Shown here piece by piece: positions 16,732-25,479 of a DNA stretch of 64,000 nucleotides (position 1 is its first letter; every line of letters starts with the position of its first letter). The stretch spans positions 1,674,001-1,738,000 of the forward strand of contig NZ_FSQT01000001.1 in assembly GCF_900143515.1 (NCBI RefSeq). The letters are read 5' to 3'. The notes beneath the pieces were generated by a model. That model saw only the letters and a program-made list of their open reading frames with translations. It was not told the origin of the DNA and made no database searches. The stretch is from Micromonospora cremea. Its GTDB lineage: Bacteria > Actinomycetota > Actinomycetes > Mycobacteriales > Micromonosporaceae. Both the position numbers and the translations under genes were made by a program.

Positions 16732-17190
16732 GTGGGTGCCGGCCAGCCGTACAGCCGACCGGCCCGGCGGCACCGCCCGATGCGTACCGGGCTGGCCTTC
16801 GCCGGGTTCGGGATGGCGCTGTGCTGCGTCGGGGTGGCCGGGCTGGGCGCCTGGAACCTGCAGACCGTACGCCAGGCCGCCGGCCCGATCCGGGAGACCG
16901 CCGACGGTTTCCTCAGCGAGATGACCCTCGGCGACAGTGACGGGGCGTACGAGCGGCTCTGTGCGGACGCGCGCAGCCGGTGGAGCCAGATCGGCTTCAC
17001 CAGTTGGATGCGTACGCCGCCGATGGTGACCGACTACGAGATCACCGACGTGTCGGTGGCGACCCGCGGCGGGCGGCCACACGGCACGGTCACCGTGAAG
17101 TTGACCCGCGACGGCGGGCTCAGCGAGGAACGGCGGCTGCCGGTCATCCGCGAGGGCGGGGACTGGCGGGTCTGCGGTGACCCCTTCTGA
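16732..17190 (+). CDS. Small membrane-anchored protein upstream of LtrA
   Basis: About 152 residues from a GTG at 16732; an ATG at 16780 is also possible. A basic stretch leads to one membrane helix (LAFAGFGMALCCVGVAGLGAW). The extracytoplasmic part resembles small cone-like DUF4878/SnoaL-type domains (FLSEMTLGDSDGAYERLCAD, then a strand-rich end REGGDWRVCGDPF). Its last 14 bases overlap the LtrA gene, which suggests coupled translation. The function is unknown. Confidence 0.65.
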   Translation: MGAGQPYSRPARRHRPMRTGLAFAGFGMALCCVGVAGLGAWNLQTVRQAAGPIRETADGFLSEMTLGDSDGAYERLCADARSRWSQIGFTSWMRTPPMVTDYEITDVSVATRGGRPHGTVTVKLTRDGGLSEERRLPVIREGGDWRVCGDPF

Positions 17191-18382
17191 GCCGCCGGTC
17201 GTCAGGCCGGTGCGCCCCTGGTTGCTACGCGAGCGTCGGGGGGTGGAGTCGACCACGTCGACGGAGCTCTTCTTCGACCTGGTCTTCATCTTCACCATCA
17301 CCCAGTTGGCGCACTACCTGATCGCCCACCCGGACTGGCGTGGCGCCGCACGGACCACGCTGTTGCTGGCGCTGGTCTGGTTCGTCTGGGTCTACACCGC
17401 GTGGCTGACCAACTGGCTGCAACCGGAACGGGCGCCGGTACGGGCACTGCTGATCGGGCTGATGTTGGGCAGTCTGCTGCTGTCGGCGGCGGTCCCTGGC
17501 GCGTTCGCCGGTACCGGCCTGCTCTTCGCCCTGGTCTACGTGCCGGTACAGGTGGGCCGCACCCTGTTCGGGCTGTGGGCGGTGCAGGGCCATCCGTTGC
17601 TGGTCGACGGGTTTCAAAAGACGCTGCCGTGGTTCGTCGGGACGTCGGTGCTCATGGTGCTCGGCGGCCTCGCCGGCGGGTCCGCCCGGGAGGCGTTGTG
17701 GGCGGCGGCGATCGTGGTCGAGGTGGTCGGCCTGTCGATCGGGTATCCGGTGCCCGGTCTGGGGCGCACCCGCGCCGAGCGGTGGGTGGTGGAGGGCGGC
17801 CATCTGGCCCAACGGTGCCAGGCGTTCATCCTCATCGCGCTGGGCGAGTCGATCCTGGTCACCGGGAGCACCCTCGCGCAGCGGCTGAACATGATCACCT
17901 CCGGGGCGTTCGTGCTGGCGTTCGCCGGTTCGGTCGCGCTGTGGTGGGTGTACTTCGCCCGCTCGGCACCGGCCGCGACGGAGGTCATCGCCCGTGCGGG
18001 TGAGCGCACCGGCGGGTTGAGCCGGGTGGCGTTCAACTACCTGCACCCGGTGATGGTGGCCGGGATCATCGTCACGGCGGCGGGCGACGAGCGGCTGCTG
18101 AGCGAGCCCGGCGCGGACACGACCATGGTCACCGCGCTGTTCGCGTTGGGCGGTCCGGCGCTGTTCCTCGCCGGGCACGCCGCCTACAAGGCGGTGCTGT
18201 GGCGGGTCTGGCCGACCAGCCGGATCGCGGCGCTCGTGGTGCTGCTGGCGTTGGTGCCGGTCTGTGTCCTGCTGCCGCTGCCCGTCGTGGCGTGCGCGGC
18301 GCTGGCAACCGCCGTGACCGTCGCGGTGATCGTGGCCGACCGGTTTCGGGTCCCGCGGGCCGCCTCACCCGGCCCGGCCTGA
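17177..18382 (+). CDS. Low temperature requirement protein A (LtrA) family membrane protein
   Basis: A 401-residue polytopic protein of about twelve segments. It opens VESTTSTELFFDLVFIFTITQLAHYL, the diagnostic LtrA start, and contains HLAQRCQAFILIALGES with the conserved Glu-Ser. LtrA was first linked to cold growth in Listeria; the biochemical role is not known. The GTG start at 17177 lies within the previous gene. It converges on thymidine kinase with a 9-base gap. Confidence 0.88.
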   Translation: MTPSEPPVVRPVRPWLLRERRGVESTTSTELFFDLVFIFTITQLAHYLIAHPDWRGAARTTLLLALVWFVWVYTAWLTNWLQPERAPVRALLIGLMLGSLLLSAAVPGAFAGTGLLFALVYVPVQVGRTLFGLWAVQGHPLLVDGFQKTLPWFVGTSVLMVLGGLAGGSAREALWAAAIVVEVVGLSIGYPVPGLGRTRAERWVVEGGHLAQRCQAFILIALGESILVTGSTLAQRLNMITSGAFVLAFAGSVALWWVYFARSAPAATEVIARAGERTGGLSRVAFNYLHPVMVAGIIVTAAGDERLLSEPGADTTMVTALFALGGPALFLAGHAAYKAVLWRVWPTSRIAALVVLLALVPVCVLLPLPVVACAALATAVTVAVIVADRFRVPRAASPGPA

Positions 18383-18391
18383 CGTGGCCGG

Positions 18392-19108
18392 TCAGTCGCG
18401 GGGGCCGAGGTCGCCGCTGCGGTAATGCCGCCGGCAGAGCACCTGGTAGCGCACCTCGGCGGTGTCGACCGTGTCGCCGATGACGACCTGCGCGCCCTCG
18501 CGCACCACCCGGCCGTCGACCACCCGGGCGTTGAGCAGCCCTTCCCGGCCGCACCAGCAGAGCACCTCGACCTGGATCCGGGCTACCTCGTCGGCCAGCT
18601 CGAACAGTCGCTGCGTGGCGGGGAACAGGCAGGAGCGGAAGTCGGTGGCCAGCCCGAACGCGAACACGTCAACGTCGTAGCTGTCGACGAGTTCGGCCAT
18701 CTGCTCGACGTGCTCGACGGTGTAGAAGCACGCCTCGTCGCAGATCAGGTAGTCGACGCGTTCCCCCTCGGCCCACCGGCCCCGGACCAGGGCCCGCAGG
18801 TCCAGGTCGTCGGTGACCTCGATCGCCTCGTGCGCCAGCCCGATGCGGGTGGTGACCTGTGGGCCCAGCGACCGGTCGATGCGGGTGGTGACCAGGCCCC
18901 GCCGGCCCTGCCGGGCGTGGTTGTAGTTCATCTGCAGCGCCATGGTGGACTTGCCGCAGTCCATCGGCCCCCAGAAGAACTTCAACGCCGCGGCGTGCAC
19001 CGGACGCCCGTCGAGCCCGCGCGCTGCCGCGCATCCGGCCGGAGCGTGCGGCTGGCCGGGGAACGGGTGGGCCAGGCAGGTCGGGGTGGCAGCGGCGTCG
19101 TCGGTCAC
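18392..19108 (-). CDS. tdk: Thymidine kinase (type II)
   Basis: A 238-residue enzyme that phosphorylates thymidine to dTMP in pyrimidine salvage. The P-loop GPMDCGKST is at 47-55, LICDEACF holds the catalytic Glu region, and the lasso/zinc site has CWCG and CRRHY in the C-terminal third. The roughly 40 residues before the usual start are an extension common in actinomycetes; an internal start is possible. It is monocistronic. Confidence 0.92.
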   Translation of the reverse strand: MTDDAAATPTCLAHPFPGQPHAPAGCAAARGLDGRPVHAAALKFFWGPMDCGKSTMALQMNYNHARQGRRGLVTTRIDRSLGPQVTTRIGLAHEAIEVTDDLDLRALVRGRWAEGERVDYLICDEACFYTVEHVEQMAELVDSYDVDVFAFGLATDFRSCLFPATQRLFELADEVARIQVEVLCWCGREGLLNARVVDGRVVREGAQVVIGDTVDTAEVRYQVLCRRHYRSGDLGPRD

Positions 19109-19160
19109 GGTCGGGCAGCCTATCTGATCGGCCGGGGCCGATCCGGCGGGCGCGGCCTGC

Positions 19161-20552
19161 TCAGAGCACCTGGGGCGGGGTGTTCCCGGCGGCGACGATG
19201 GCCCGGCGGATCGGCACGGCCAGCAGGAGCAGGAACCCGACCACGAAGAAGATCAGCAGGGAGACCAGGCCCACCCGGTAGGAGGCGGTGAGCTGGAACA
19301 CCAGGCCGAAGGCGAGCGGGCCGAGCCAGCTGGTGCCCTTGTCGCTGATCTCGTAGAAGCCGTAGTACTCGCCCTCCTTGCCGGCCGGGATGAGCTGGCT
19401 GAACAGGGACCGGCTCAGCGCCTGGCTGCCGCCGAGGACCAGCCCGATGGCCGCGCCGAGGACCATGAACGGCACCGGCGCCTCGGCGGGCAGCCGGAAT
19501 GCGCCGATGATCACACCGGTCCAGAGCACCAGGCTGAGCAGCACCGTCTTCCAGGCGCCGATGCGTCGGGCCAGCGCGCCGAGGCTCAGCGCGCCACCGA
19601 AGGCGAGGAACTGCACGAGCAGGATGGTGACGATCAGGGTGCTCTGCTCCAGCCGCAGCTCCTCGGTGCCGTACTGGCTGGCGAGGGTGATGACGGTCTG
19701 GATGCCGTCGTTGTAGACCAGGAACGCGAGCAGGAAGAACAGCGTCAGCGGGTACGCCTTGACCTCACGCAGGGTGCGGCCGAGCTGCCGGAACCCGTCG
19801 GTGAGCACGTTGCCGCCGCGGGCCAGCGCCGCCGCGGTGGGGCGTTCGCGCAGCCAGCGCAGCGGCACCAGGGTGAACGCCGCCCACCACACCCCGGCGG
19901 ACACGATCGACCAGCGGGCCAGGTCCAGGGTGCGCTGCGGGTTGTCGTCCTGGGTGAGCAGGGTGACCGCGACCAGGTTGAACGCCAGCAGCAGGCCACC
20001 GCCGAGGTAGCCCAGCGCCCAGCCGCGGCTGGAGATGCCGTCGCGCTCGTCGGGGCCGCCGAGCTGCGGCAGGAACGAGTTATACACCACGATGGCCGCG
20101 CCGAAGGAGATGTTGGCGACCAGGAACAGCGCCCCGCCGAGCAGGTAACGGTCGCCGGTGACGAAGGCCATCGCCATGGTCGCGCCGGCGCCGGTGAACG
20201 CCGCGCCACCGAGCAGCCGCTTCTTGTGCGCCGACCGGTCGGCGATCGCCCCGATGACCGGCAGCACGAACACGGTGAGAAACACCGACAGCGAGATCAG
20301 GTACGGGTAGTAGGAGCCGGCGGCCACCCGGATGCCCAGCGGGTGCACGTAGCCCTCGCAGCTGTCCGCGCCCAGCTCGCAGCCGGCGGCCAACTCGGCG
20401 ACGGTGGTGAGGAACGGGCCGAGGAACACCGTGATGACGGTGGTCTGGAAGGCGGAGTTGGCCCAGTCGTAGATGTACCAGCCGCTGCGCTCGCGGCGGG
20501 TGCTCGCCGGGAGCGGGTTGTCGTCCACCGTGGGGGTCACGGTCTCGGCCAT
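19161..20552 (-). CDS. MFS transporter, UMF1/Atg22-like
   Basis: A 463-residue, twelve-helix transporter. SGWYIYDWANSAFQTTVITVFLGPF is the family's unmistakable first helix, and GISSRGWALGYLGGGLLL follows near 170. Bacterial relatives of yeast Atg22 are thought to export amino acids or small metabolites. The gene begins 16 bases after the GDPD stop, so the two form an operon, possibly handling products of phospholipid headgroup turnover. Confidence 0.88.
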   Translation of the reverse strand: MAETVTPTVDDNPLPASTRRERSGWYIYDWANSAFQTTVITVFLGPFLTTVAELAAGCELGADSCEGYVHPLGIRVAAGSYYPYLISLSVFLTVFVLPVIGAIADRSAHKKRLLGGAAFTGAGATMAMAFVTGDRYLLGGALFLVANISFGAAIVVYNSFLPQLGGPDERDGISSRGWALGYLGGGLLLAFNLVAVTLLTQDDNPQRTLDLARWSIVSAGVWWAAFTLVPLRWLRERPTAAALARGGNVLTDGFRQLGRTLREVKAYPLTLFFLLAFLVYNDGIQTVITLASQYGTEELRLEQSTLIVTILLVQFLAFGGALSLGALARRIGAWKTVLLSLVLWTGVIIGAFRLPAEAPVPFMVLGAAIGLVLGGSQALSRSLFSQLIPAGKEGEYYGFYEISDKGTSWLGPLAFGLVFQLTASYRVGLVSLLIFFVVGFLLLLAVPIRRAIVAAGNTPPQVL

Positions 20553-20568
20553 CGGGGTCCTTCGCCGG

Positions 20569-21336
20569 TCAGGCGGCCCAGTGGCCGCGGCTGCGGTAGA
20601 CGTCGCGCAGCACGCCGACGTGATCGGTCATGATGCCATCCACGCCACGATCCAGTAACTCGTGCATCTGGGCGGGCTCGTCGATCGTCCAGACGTGCAC
20701 CTGCAGGCCGAGTCGGTGGCAGTAGTCGAGGAACCGGCGGTCCACCACCGGCACCCGCCCGTAGCGTGGCGGCACCTGCGCGGCGACCACCGACGGAGGC
20801 AGCCGCAGCGGACGGCCGTGCAGCGAGGCCAGCCGCAGCCGGGCCACCCCGCGCATGCCCAGGCTGGTGGCGACCCGCCCGTCGGTGAGCGCGCGCAGCC
20901 GGGTCAGCCGGGCGTCGCTGAACGAGGCCAGCAGCACCCGGCCGGCGGCGCCGGCCCGGGTCACCGTTGCCACCGTCGGCTCGACACCGCCGTCGGCCTT
21001 CACGTCGATGTTGAACCGCACCCGCGGCCACGCGCCCAGCACCTCGTCGAGCCGGGGTACGACGGCGGCACCGCCGACGCGCACCGAGGCGAGATCGGCC
21101 CAGCGCAGGTCGGCGATGCGCCCCGGTTCGCCGGTGATCCGGCGCAGCGTCGGGTCGTGGAAGATCACCGCCACCCCGTCCGCGGTGGCGTGCACGTCGG
21201 TCTCCACGTACCGATAGCCCAGCCCGATGGCGCGCGCGAACGCCTCGGTGGTGTTCTCGTCACCCTCGGCGGCGCCGCCGCGGTGGGCGAACGCCAGCGG
21301 CCCGGGCGCGTCGAGGTAGCCGAATCGGGTCAGCAC
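20569..21336 (-). CDS. Glycerophosphodiester phosphodiesterase
   Basis: A 255-residue TIM barrel. Catalytic residues are visible in FAHRGGAAEGDENTTEAF (His-Arg and Glu), VETDVHATADG (Glu, Asp) and VIFHDPTLRRIT (His). It hydrolyses glycerophosphodiesters to sn-glycerol-3-phosphate and an alcohol. No signal peptide is present, so it acts in the cytoplasm. The start is a GTG at 21336. It is the first gene of a two-gene operon with the Atg22-like transporter. Confidence 0.92.
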   Translation of the reverse strand: MLTRFGYLDAPGPLAFAHRGGAAEGDENTTEAFARAIGLGYRYVETDVHATADGVAVIFHDPTLRRITGEPGRIADLRWADLASVRVGGAAVVPRLDEVLGAWPRVRFNIDVKADGGVEPTVATVTRAGAAGRVLLASFSDARLTRLRALTDGRVATSLGMRGVARLRLASLHGRPLRLPPSVVAAQVPPRYGRVPVVDRRFLDYCHRLGLQVHVWTIDEPAQMHELLDRGVDGIMTDHVGVLRDVYRSRGHWAA

Positions 21337-21361
21337 GCGACGCAGTATGCCCCTGGTTGGT

Positions 21362-21380
21362 GGCCGGTGGATGACCGGCC
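21362..21380 (-). terminator. Possible terminator downstream of the SDR gene
   Basis: GGCCGGT (21362-21368) pairs with ACCGGCC (21374-21380) around a 5-base loop, about 45 bases past the SDR stop. CCCCTGG and CCAGGGG further out could extend the fold. Confidence 0.4.
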
Positions 21381-21426
21381 GGCGTCTGTCGCCCTCTGGC
21401 GCTGCCGTCGCACCAGGGGGAGCCGG

Positions 21427-22386
21427 TCAGCGCTTCAGGAGTCGGAGCGTCTCGTCCCAGAGGAGTTCGGCGTTCTTGTCGTTCAGGGCGTACGGGAGCA
21501 CGCCGCTCATGCCGTCGGAGGGCTCGGCGATGACCGGGGCCTCGTTGCCGTCCTCGAAGTAGCGGCCCGTCACGCCGTCGACCTCGGGGGAGGCGGCCAG
21601 CAGGACCGAGGTGGCCGCGCCCTGCTGCGGGGTCTTCCAGCCCGGCGGCACCTGCAGGCGGTTGCCCTGCTCGTCCACCGCGCCCACGTAGCGCAGTTGC
21701 GCGTCGTCGAGGTGTCGCTGGAGGTTGGTCATGATGCCGCCGGGGTGCAGGGCGTTGGCCGTGATGCCGTCGGTGGCCCACCTTCTGGCCAGGGCGACGG
21801 TGAACATGATGGTCGCGGTCTTGGACTGGCCGTAGGCCGACCAGGCCTCGTAGGGCCGGGCGGTGAAGTGGATGTCGTCGAAGACGACCGGGGACTGCTG
21901 GTGGGCCGAGGAGCTGACGACGACGATCCGGGCGTCCCGCGCGGCGGCGAGCGCGTCGTGCAGACCCAGGGTCAGCTCGGCGTGACCGAGGTGGTTGATC
22001 GCGAACTGCCTCTCCCAGCCCTCGGCGGTCCTGGTCAGCTCCGGCAGGGCCATGACGCCGGCGTTGTTGACCAGGATGTGCAGCGGGCCGGTCCACCCGG
22101 CGACGAAGGCGTCGATGGAGGCGCGATCGGCCAGGTCCAGCCGGGCGACCCGGACCGCGCCGGGTGCCCCGCCCGCCGTGATGTCGGCGGCGGCGCGCTC
22201 GCCGGCGGCGGTGTCGCGGACGGCCAGCGTCACCTCGGCGCCGGCGTCGGCCAGCGCCCGGGCGGTCTCCAGGCCGATCCCGGACGCGCCGCCGGTGACC
22301 ACGGCCCGGCGGCCGGTGAGGTCGACGCCGGCGCTCACCTCGGCGGCGGTCGACGCGGCCGAGTAAGGGGTGATGATTCGTGACAT
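21427..22386 (-). CDS. Short-chain dehydrogenase/reductase
   Basis: A 319-residue SDR with the cofactor loop TGGASGIGLE, NNAGVMALPEL, the catalytic Ser in VVVSSSAHQ, and Tyr/Lys in YGQSK. The longer C-terminal part and the DDIHFTARPYEAW insertion resemble retinol dehydrogenase and protochlorophyllide-reductase-like SDRs that act on hydrophobic substrates. AAGGAG precedes the ATG at 22386. It follows the TetR gene by 58 bases and is probably co-transcribed with and controlled by it. Confidence 0.9.
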   Translation of the reverse strand: MSRIITPYSAASTAAEVSAGVDLTGRRAVVTGGASGIGLETARALADAGAEVTLAVRDTAAGERAAADITAGGAPGAVRVARLDLADRASIDAFVAGWTGPLHILVNNAGVMALPELTRTAEGWERQFAINHLGHAELTLGLHDALAAARDARIVVVSSSAHQQSPVVFDDIHFTARPYEAWSAYGQSKTATIMFTVALARRWATDGITANALHPGGIMTNLQRHLDDAQLRYVGAVDEQGNRLQVPPGWKTPQQGAATSVLLAASPEVDGVTGRYFEDGNEAPVIAEPSDGMSGVLPYALNDKNAELLWDETLRLLKR

Positions 22387-22444
22387 TGCGGAACTCCTTG
22401 GGCGTACGGATGCAGCGTGCGGGGTGGGGTCGGCGGGTGGCGGG

Positions 22445-23029
22445 TCAGCGCGCGGTGCGGTGGATCAGCCGCAGGGCCCGGCGGATCCGGTCGCGGAACT
22501 CGTCCCTGGTGGCCGAGGTCGACTTCCAGGTCAGCGCGGCGGAGAAGAGCAGGTCCATCACGTCGTCCGCGGTCAGGTCCTCGTCGAGCAGGCCGGGCGG
22601 GGCGACGGCGTCGATGTGGGCGCGCAGTGCCGCCCGGGCCCGCTCCTGGTAGTCGTGGAACATCGAGCCCAGCTGGGGCTCGCTGTTCTCGAGCAGCTCG
22701 TTGAGGTCGCGGGCCACCTGGGTGTCGATGTACGGACCCATCAACACATCCAGCCCCGCCACGATCCGCTCGTCGAAGCTCAGCGCCTGGTCGGCGAAGC
22801 GCGCCCGCATGGCCTGCTGGGCGCGTTCCATGACGCCCTGCATGGTGGCGCGGTACAGCTGCTCCTTGTTGGGGAACATCAGGTACAGGCCCGGCCGGGA
22901 GATGCCGGCCGCCTTGGCGACCGCCTCCATGGACGTCTTCTGGAATCCGTAGCGCCCGAACACCCCGACCGCCGCCGCGAGGACAGCGGCGCGTTTCGGG
23001 TCGTCGGGCTCCATCTCCACGCTGCTCAC
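22445..23029 (-). CDS. TetR family transcriptional regulator
   Basis: A 194-residue repressor with the helix-turn-helix at about 17-60 (KRAAVLAAAVGVFGRYGFQKTSMEAVAKAAGISRPGLYLMF region), then a helical ligand-binding domain. The start is GTG 23029; an ATG five codons in is an alternative. There is no ribosome site, and the operator lies just upstream of the start, which suggests leaderless, autoregulated expression. The SDR gene downstream is the likely partner. Confidence 0.9.
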   Translation of the reverse strand: MSSVEMEPDDPKRAAVLAAAVGVFGRYGFQKTSMEAVAKAAGISRPGLYLMFPNKEQLYRATMQGVMERAQQAMRARFADQALSFDERIVAGLDVLMGPYIDTQVARDLNELLENSEPQLGSMFHDYQERARAALRAHIDAVAPPGLLDEDLTADDVMDLLFSAALTWKSTSATRDEFRDRIRRALRLIHRTAR

Positions 23030-23040
23030 GTTAGACAGCC

Positions 23041-23065
23041 TAGACAGATTTCCAAAAGTTGTCTA
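23041..23065. promoter_or_regulatory. Inverted repeat upstream of the TetR-SDR operon
   Basis: TAGACA (23041-23046) faces TGTCTA (23060-23065), with a further TTAGACA at 23031-23037 and flanking TTAG words. These sit 12 to 36 bases upstream of the TetR start, where an autoregulatory operator is expected. Confidence 0.55.
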
Positions 23066-23075
23066 ATGCGTTAGG

Positions 23076-23849
23076 TCACTCGCGTCGGCGCCGATGGGTC
23101 CGGCTGGGGTCGCTCGGGCGGCCCGGGTCGACGTGCCGGGGTCGGTCGGGCTCGTCGGGGCGCAGCGGGGCGAGGGTGTCGGTGAGCGCGTCGATGATCC
23201 GGTCGGTGGCCCGGCGGGCGGCGCCGGGGCTGGCGGCGCTCACCTCGCCCAGGTCGAGGGGTGCGCCGAAGTGCACCCGGATCACCGGGCGGCGCCACAG
23301 GGCGCGGGCGATGCCGCGCAGCATTCCCCGGGGCGCCCGGTACGGCAGCACCTCGTGGGCGCCCCACTGGGCGACCGGGATGACCGGGGCGGCGCAGGCC
23401 AGGGCGAGCCGGGCGGCGCCGGTCTTGCCGCGTTCGGGCCACATGCCGGGGTCCAGGCCGATGCGCCCCTCCGGGTAGATGAGGATCACCGAGCCCCCCG
23501 CGACGGCGGTGGCGGCGGCGTCCAGTGCCCGGTGCACCGCCCGGGTGCCCCGGTCGACGCGGATGTGCCCGGCGTTGCGCATGGCGGCGCCGATCACCGG
23601 GGCACGGAACAACCCGGCGGTCGCCATGATCCGGGGGGCGACGCCGCGGGTCTGGCAGGCGGCGGCCATCACCACCGGGTCGAACGGGCTGATGTGGTTG
23701 GCGGCCAGCACCAGCGGTCCGCGGCGCAGGTGCGCGGGGACGTCGCCGGTGACCTCGAGGCGGGCCAACAGGCCGACCAGTGCTCGGGCCAGCAGTTGGG
23801 CGGCGCGCCAGATCAGCGGCGGTTGCCAGGGGGAGTGCGCGGTGTCCAT
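23076..23849 (-). CDS. PlsC-like 1-acylglycerol-3-phosphate acyltransferase family protein
   Basis: A 257-residue acyltransferase. The catalytic motif is NHISPFD, and the acceptor-binding block reads YPEGRIGLDPGMWPERGKTGAA, followed by APVIPVAQWGAHEVLPY. It acylates lysophosphatidate or a related lipid at the inner membrane face. The start was set at MDTAHSPWQ because the 34 residues upstream are low-complexity and unconserved. The Arg/Pro-rich tail is probably disordered. It is divergent from cydA. Confidence 0.82.
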   Translation of the reverse strand: MDTAHSPWQPPLIWRAAQLLARALVGLLARLEVTGDVPAHLRRGPLVLAANHISPFDPVVMAAACQTRGVAPRIMATAGLFRAPVIGAAMRNAGHIRVDRGTRAVHRALDAAATAVAGGSVILIYPEGRIGLDPGMWPERGKTGAARLALACAAPVIPVAQWGAHEVLPYRAPRGMLRGIARALWRRPVIRVHFGAPLDLGEVSAASPGAARRATDRIIDALTDTLAPLRPDEPDRPRHVDPGRPSDPSRTHRRRRE

Positions 23850-24013
23850 CAGCGCGCCATCGTCGCACGCGCGAGCGGGGGCGCGAGGGCGGGTCGGCCG
23901 GCTTGCCGGAACCCTTGCGCCGGGCCGCCCGGCCCGGGTGATCAAGGTCATTGGTCCCGAGCCGGTTTGGGCCGCGCGCCCCTGCCCATCTTTCTACGAC
24001 GAGCAGTAGTATT

Positions 24014-24030
24014 TACTACGTCTCGTAGTA
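24014..24030. promoter_or_regulatory. Perfect dyad upstream of cydA (BlaI/MecI-like operator)
   Basis: TACTACG-TCT-CGTAGTA is a perfect 7-bp inverted repeat centred 30 bases before the cydA start, with TAGTA echoes on either side. The arms resemble operators of BlaI/MecI-type repressors. No Rex-like TTGTGA dyad is present. Confidence 0.6.
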
Positions 24031-24051
24031 TGAAATGGCTGGGGGTTCCAG

Positions 24052-25464
24052 GTGGACGCGTTGGACGTCGCCCGATGGCAGTTCGGTGTCACCACCGTCT
24101 ACCACTTTCTCTTCGTGCCGCTGACCATCGGCCTGTCCGTGCTGGTGGCCATCCTGCAGACGATGTGGCACCGCACCGGCAACGAGCGCTACCTCAAACT
24201 CACCAAGTTCTACGGCAAGCTCTTCCTGATCAACTTCGCGATGGGCGTGGTCACCGGCATCGTGCAGGAGTTCCAGTTCGGCATGAACTGGAGCGACTAC
24301 TCGCGCTTCGTCGGCGACATCTTCGGCGCGCCCCTGGCCATCGAGGCGCTGGTCGCGTTCTTCCTCGAATCCACCTTCATCGGCCTGTGGATCTTCGGCT
24401 GGGACCGGCTGCCCAAGCGGGCGCACCTGGCCAGCATCTGGGCCGCCGCGATCGGCACGAACCTCAGCGCGTACTTCATCCTCGCCGCGAACTCGTTCAT
24501 GCAGAACCCGGTCGGCTACCGAATCAACACGGACACCGGGCGCGCCGAGCTGACCGACTTCCCGGCCGTGCTGACCAACAAGGTCGCTCTGATCACCTTC
24601 CCGCACACCCTGGCCGGCTCGTTCCTGGTCGCCGGGTCGCTGGTCACCGCCGTGGGCCTGTGGCACCTGATCCGTAACCGCGGCTCCGCCGACACCGGCG
24701 CCTACCGCTTCGCCACGAAGTTCGGCTCCTGGGTGGTCCTGGTCGCCTCCGCCGGCGTGCTGTTCACCGGCGACATCCAGGGCAAGATCATGACCGACGT
24801 GCAGCCGATGAAGATGGCCGCCGCCGAGGGCCTCTACACCACCGAGAGCCCCGCCTCGTTCTCCGTGCTCACCGTCGGCAGCCTCGACGGCAGCCGCGAG
24901 GTGTTCGCCATCAAGATCCCGTACCTGCTGTCGTACCTCGGCACCGGCGACCCCAACGGCACCGTGCACGGCATCAACGACCTGCAGGCCCAGTACGCCA
25001 CCCAGTACGGCGCCGGCAGCTACACCCCGATCATCCCGGTCACCTACTGGAGCTTCCGCTTCATGATCGCCTTCGGGATGGCCGCCGCCGCGATCGCCCT
25101 GCTGGTGCTCTGGAGCCAGCGCAAGGGCCGCACGCCCACCAGCAAGTGGCTGCTGCGCGCCGGGCTGGCCATGCCGGTGCTGCCGCTGCTGGCCAACTCC
25201 TTCGGCTGGATCTTCACCGAGATGGGCCGCCAGCCGTGGATCGTCTTCGGCGAGATGCTCACCCGCAACGGCGTGTCCCGCAGCGTCTCGCTGGCCGAGG
25301 TGCTCACCTCGTTCACCGCCTTCACGCTGATCTACGCCACCCTCGCCGTGATCGAGGTCAAGCTGCTGCTGCGCTACGCCCGCGCCGGCGTACCCGACGT
25401 CACCGAGACGCCCCCGTCCGACGACACCGACGACGCCGAGCGTCCGCTCGCCTTCGCCTACTGA
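24052..25464 (+). CDS. cydA: Cytochrome bd quinol oxidase subunit I
   Basis: A 470-residue membrane subunit that oxidises quinol and carries hemes b558, b595 and d. RWQFGVTTVYHFLFVPLTIG includes the heme-ligand His near residue 19, FGKLFLINFAMGVVTGIVQEFQFGMNW carries the conserved Glu region, and FPHTLAGSFLVAGS and GRQPWIVFGEMLT are diagnostic. The short Q-loop is of the S type. The start is a GTG that gives DALDVARWQFG. cydB follows after 15 bases. The cydDC exporter genes that usually follow in actinobacteria are absent here. Confidence 0.96.
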   Translation: MDALDVARWQFGVTTVYHFLFVPLTIGLSVLVAILQTMWHRTGNERYLKLTKFYGKLFLINFAMGVVTGIVQEFQFGMNWSDYSRFVGDIFGAPLAIEALVAFFLESTFIGLWIFGWDRLPKRAHLASIWAAAIGTNLSAYFILAANSFMQNPVGYRINTDTGRAELTDFPAVLTNKVALITFPHTLAGSFLVAGSLVTAVGLWHLIRNRGSADTGAYRFATKFGSWVVLVASAGVLFTGDIQGKIMTDVQPMKMAAAEGLYTTESPASFSVLTVGSLDGSREVFAIKIPYLLSYLGTGDPNGTVHGINDLQAQYATQYGAGSYTPIIPVTYWSFRFMIAFGMAAAAIALLVLWSQRKGRTPTSKWLLRAGLAMPVLPLLANSFGWIFTEMGRQPWIVFGEMLTRNGVSRSVSLAEVLTSFTAFTLIYATLAVIEVKLLLRYARAGVPDVTETPPSDDTDDAERPLAFAY

Positions 25465-25479
25465 TCACCGGAGCCTGCC

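Noticed and set aside
20662..22383. Plus-strand frame of 573 codons across GDPD and SDR
   Set aside because: Antisense to two clear enzymes; no motifs and no ribosome site.
24001..24051. Rex-type redox operator upstream of cydA
   Set aside because: No TTGTGA-N6-TCACAA-like dyad is present; the dyad there has TACTACG arms instead.
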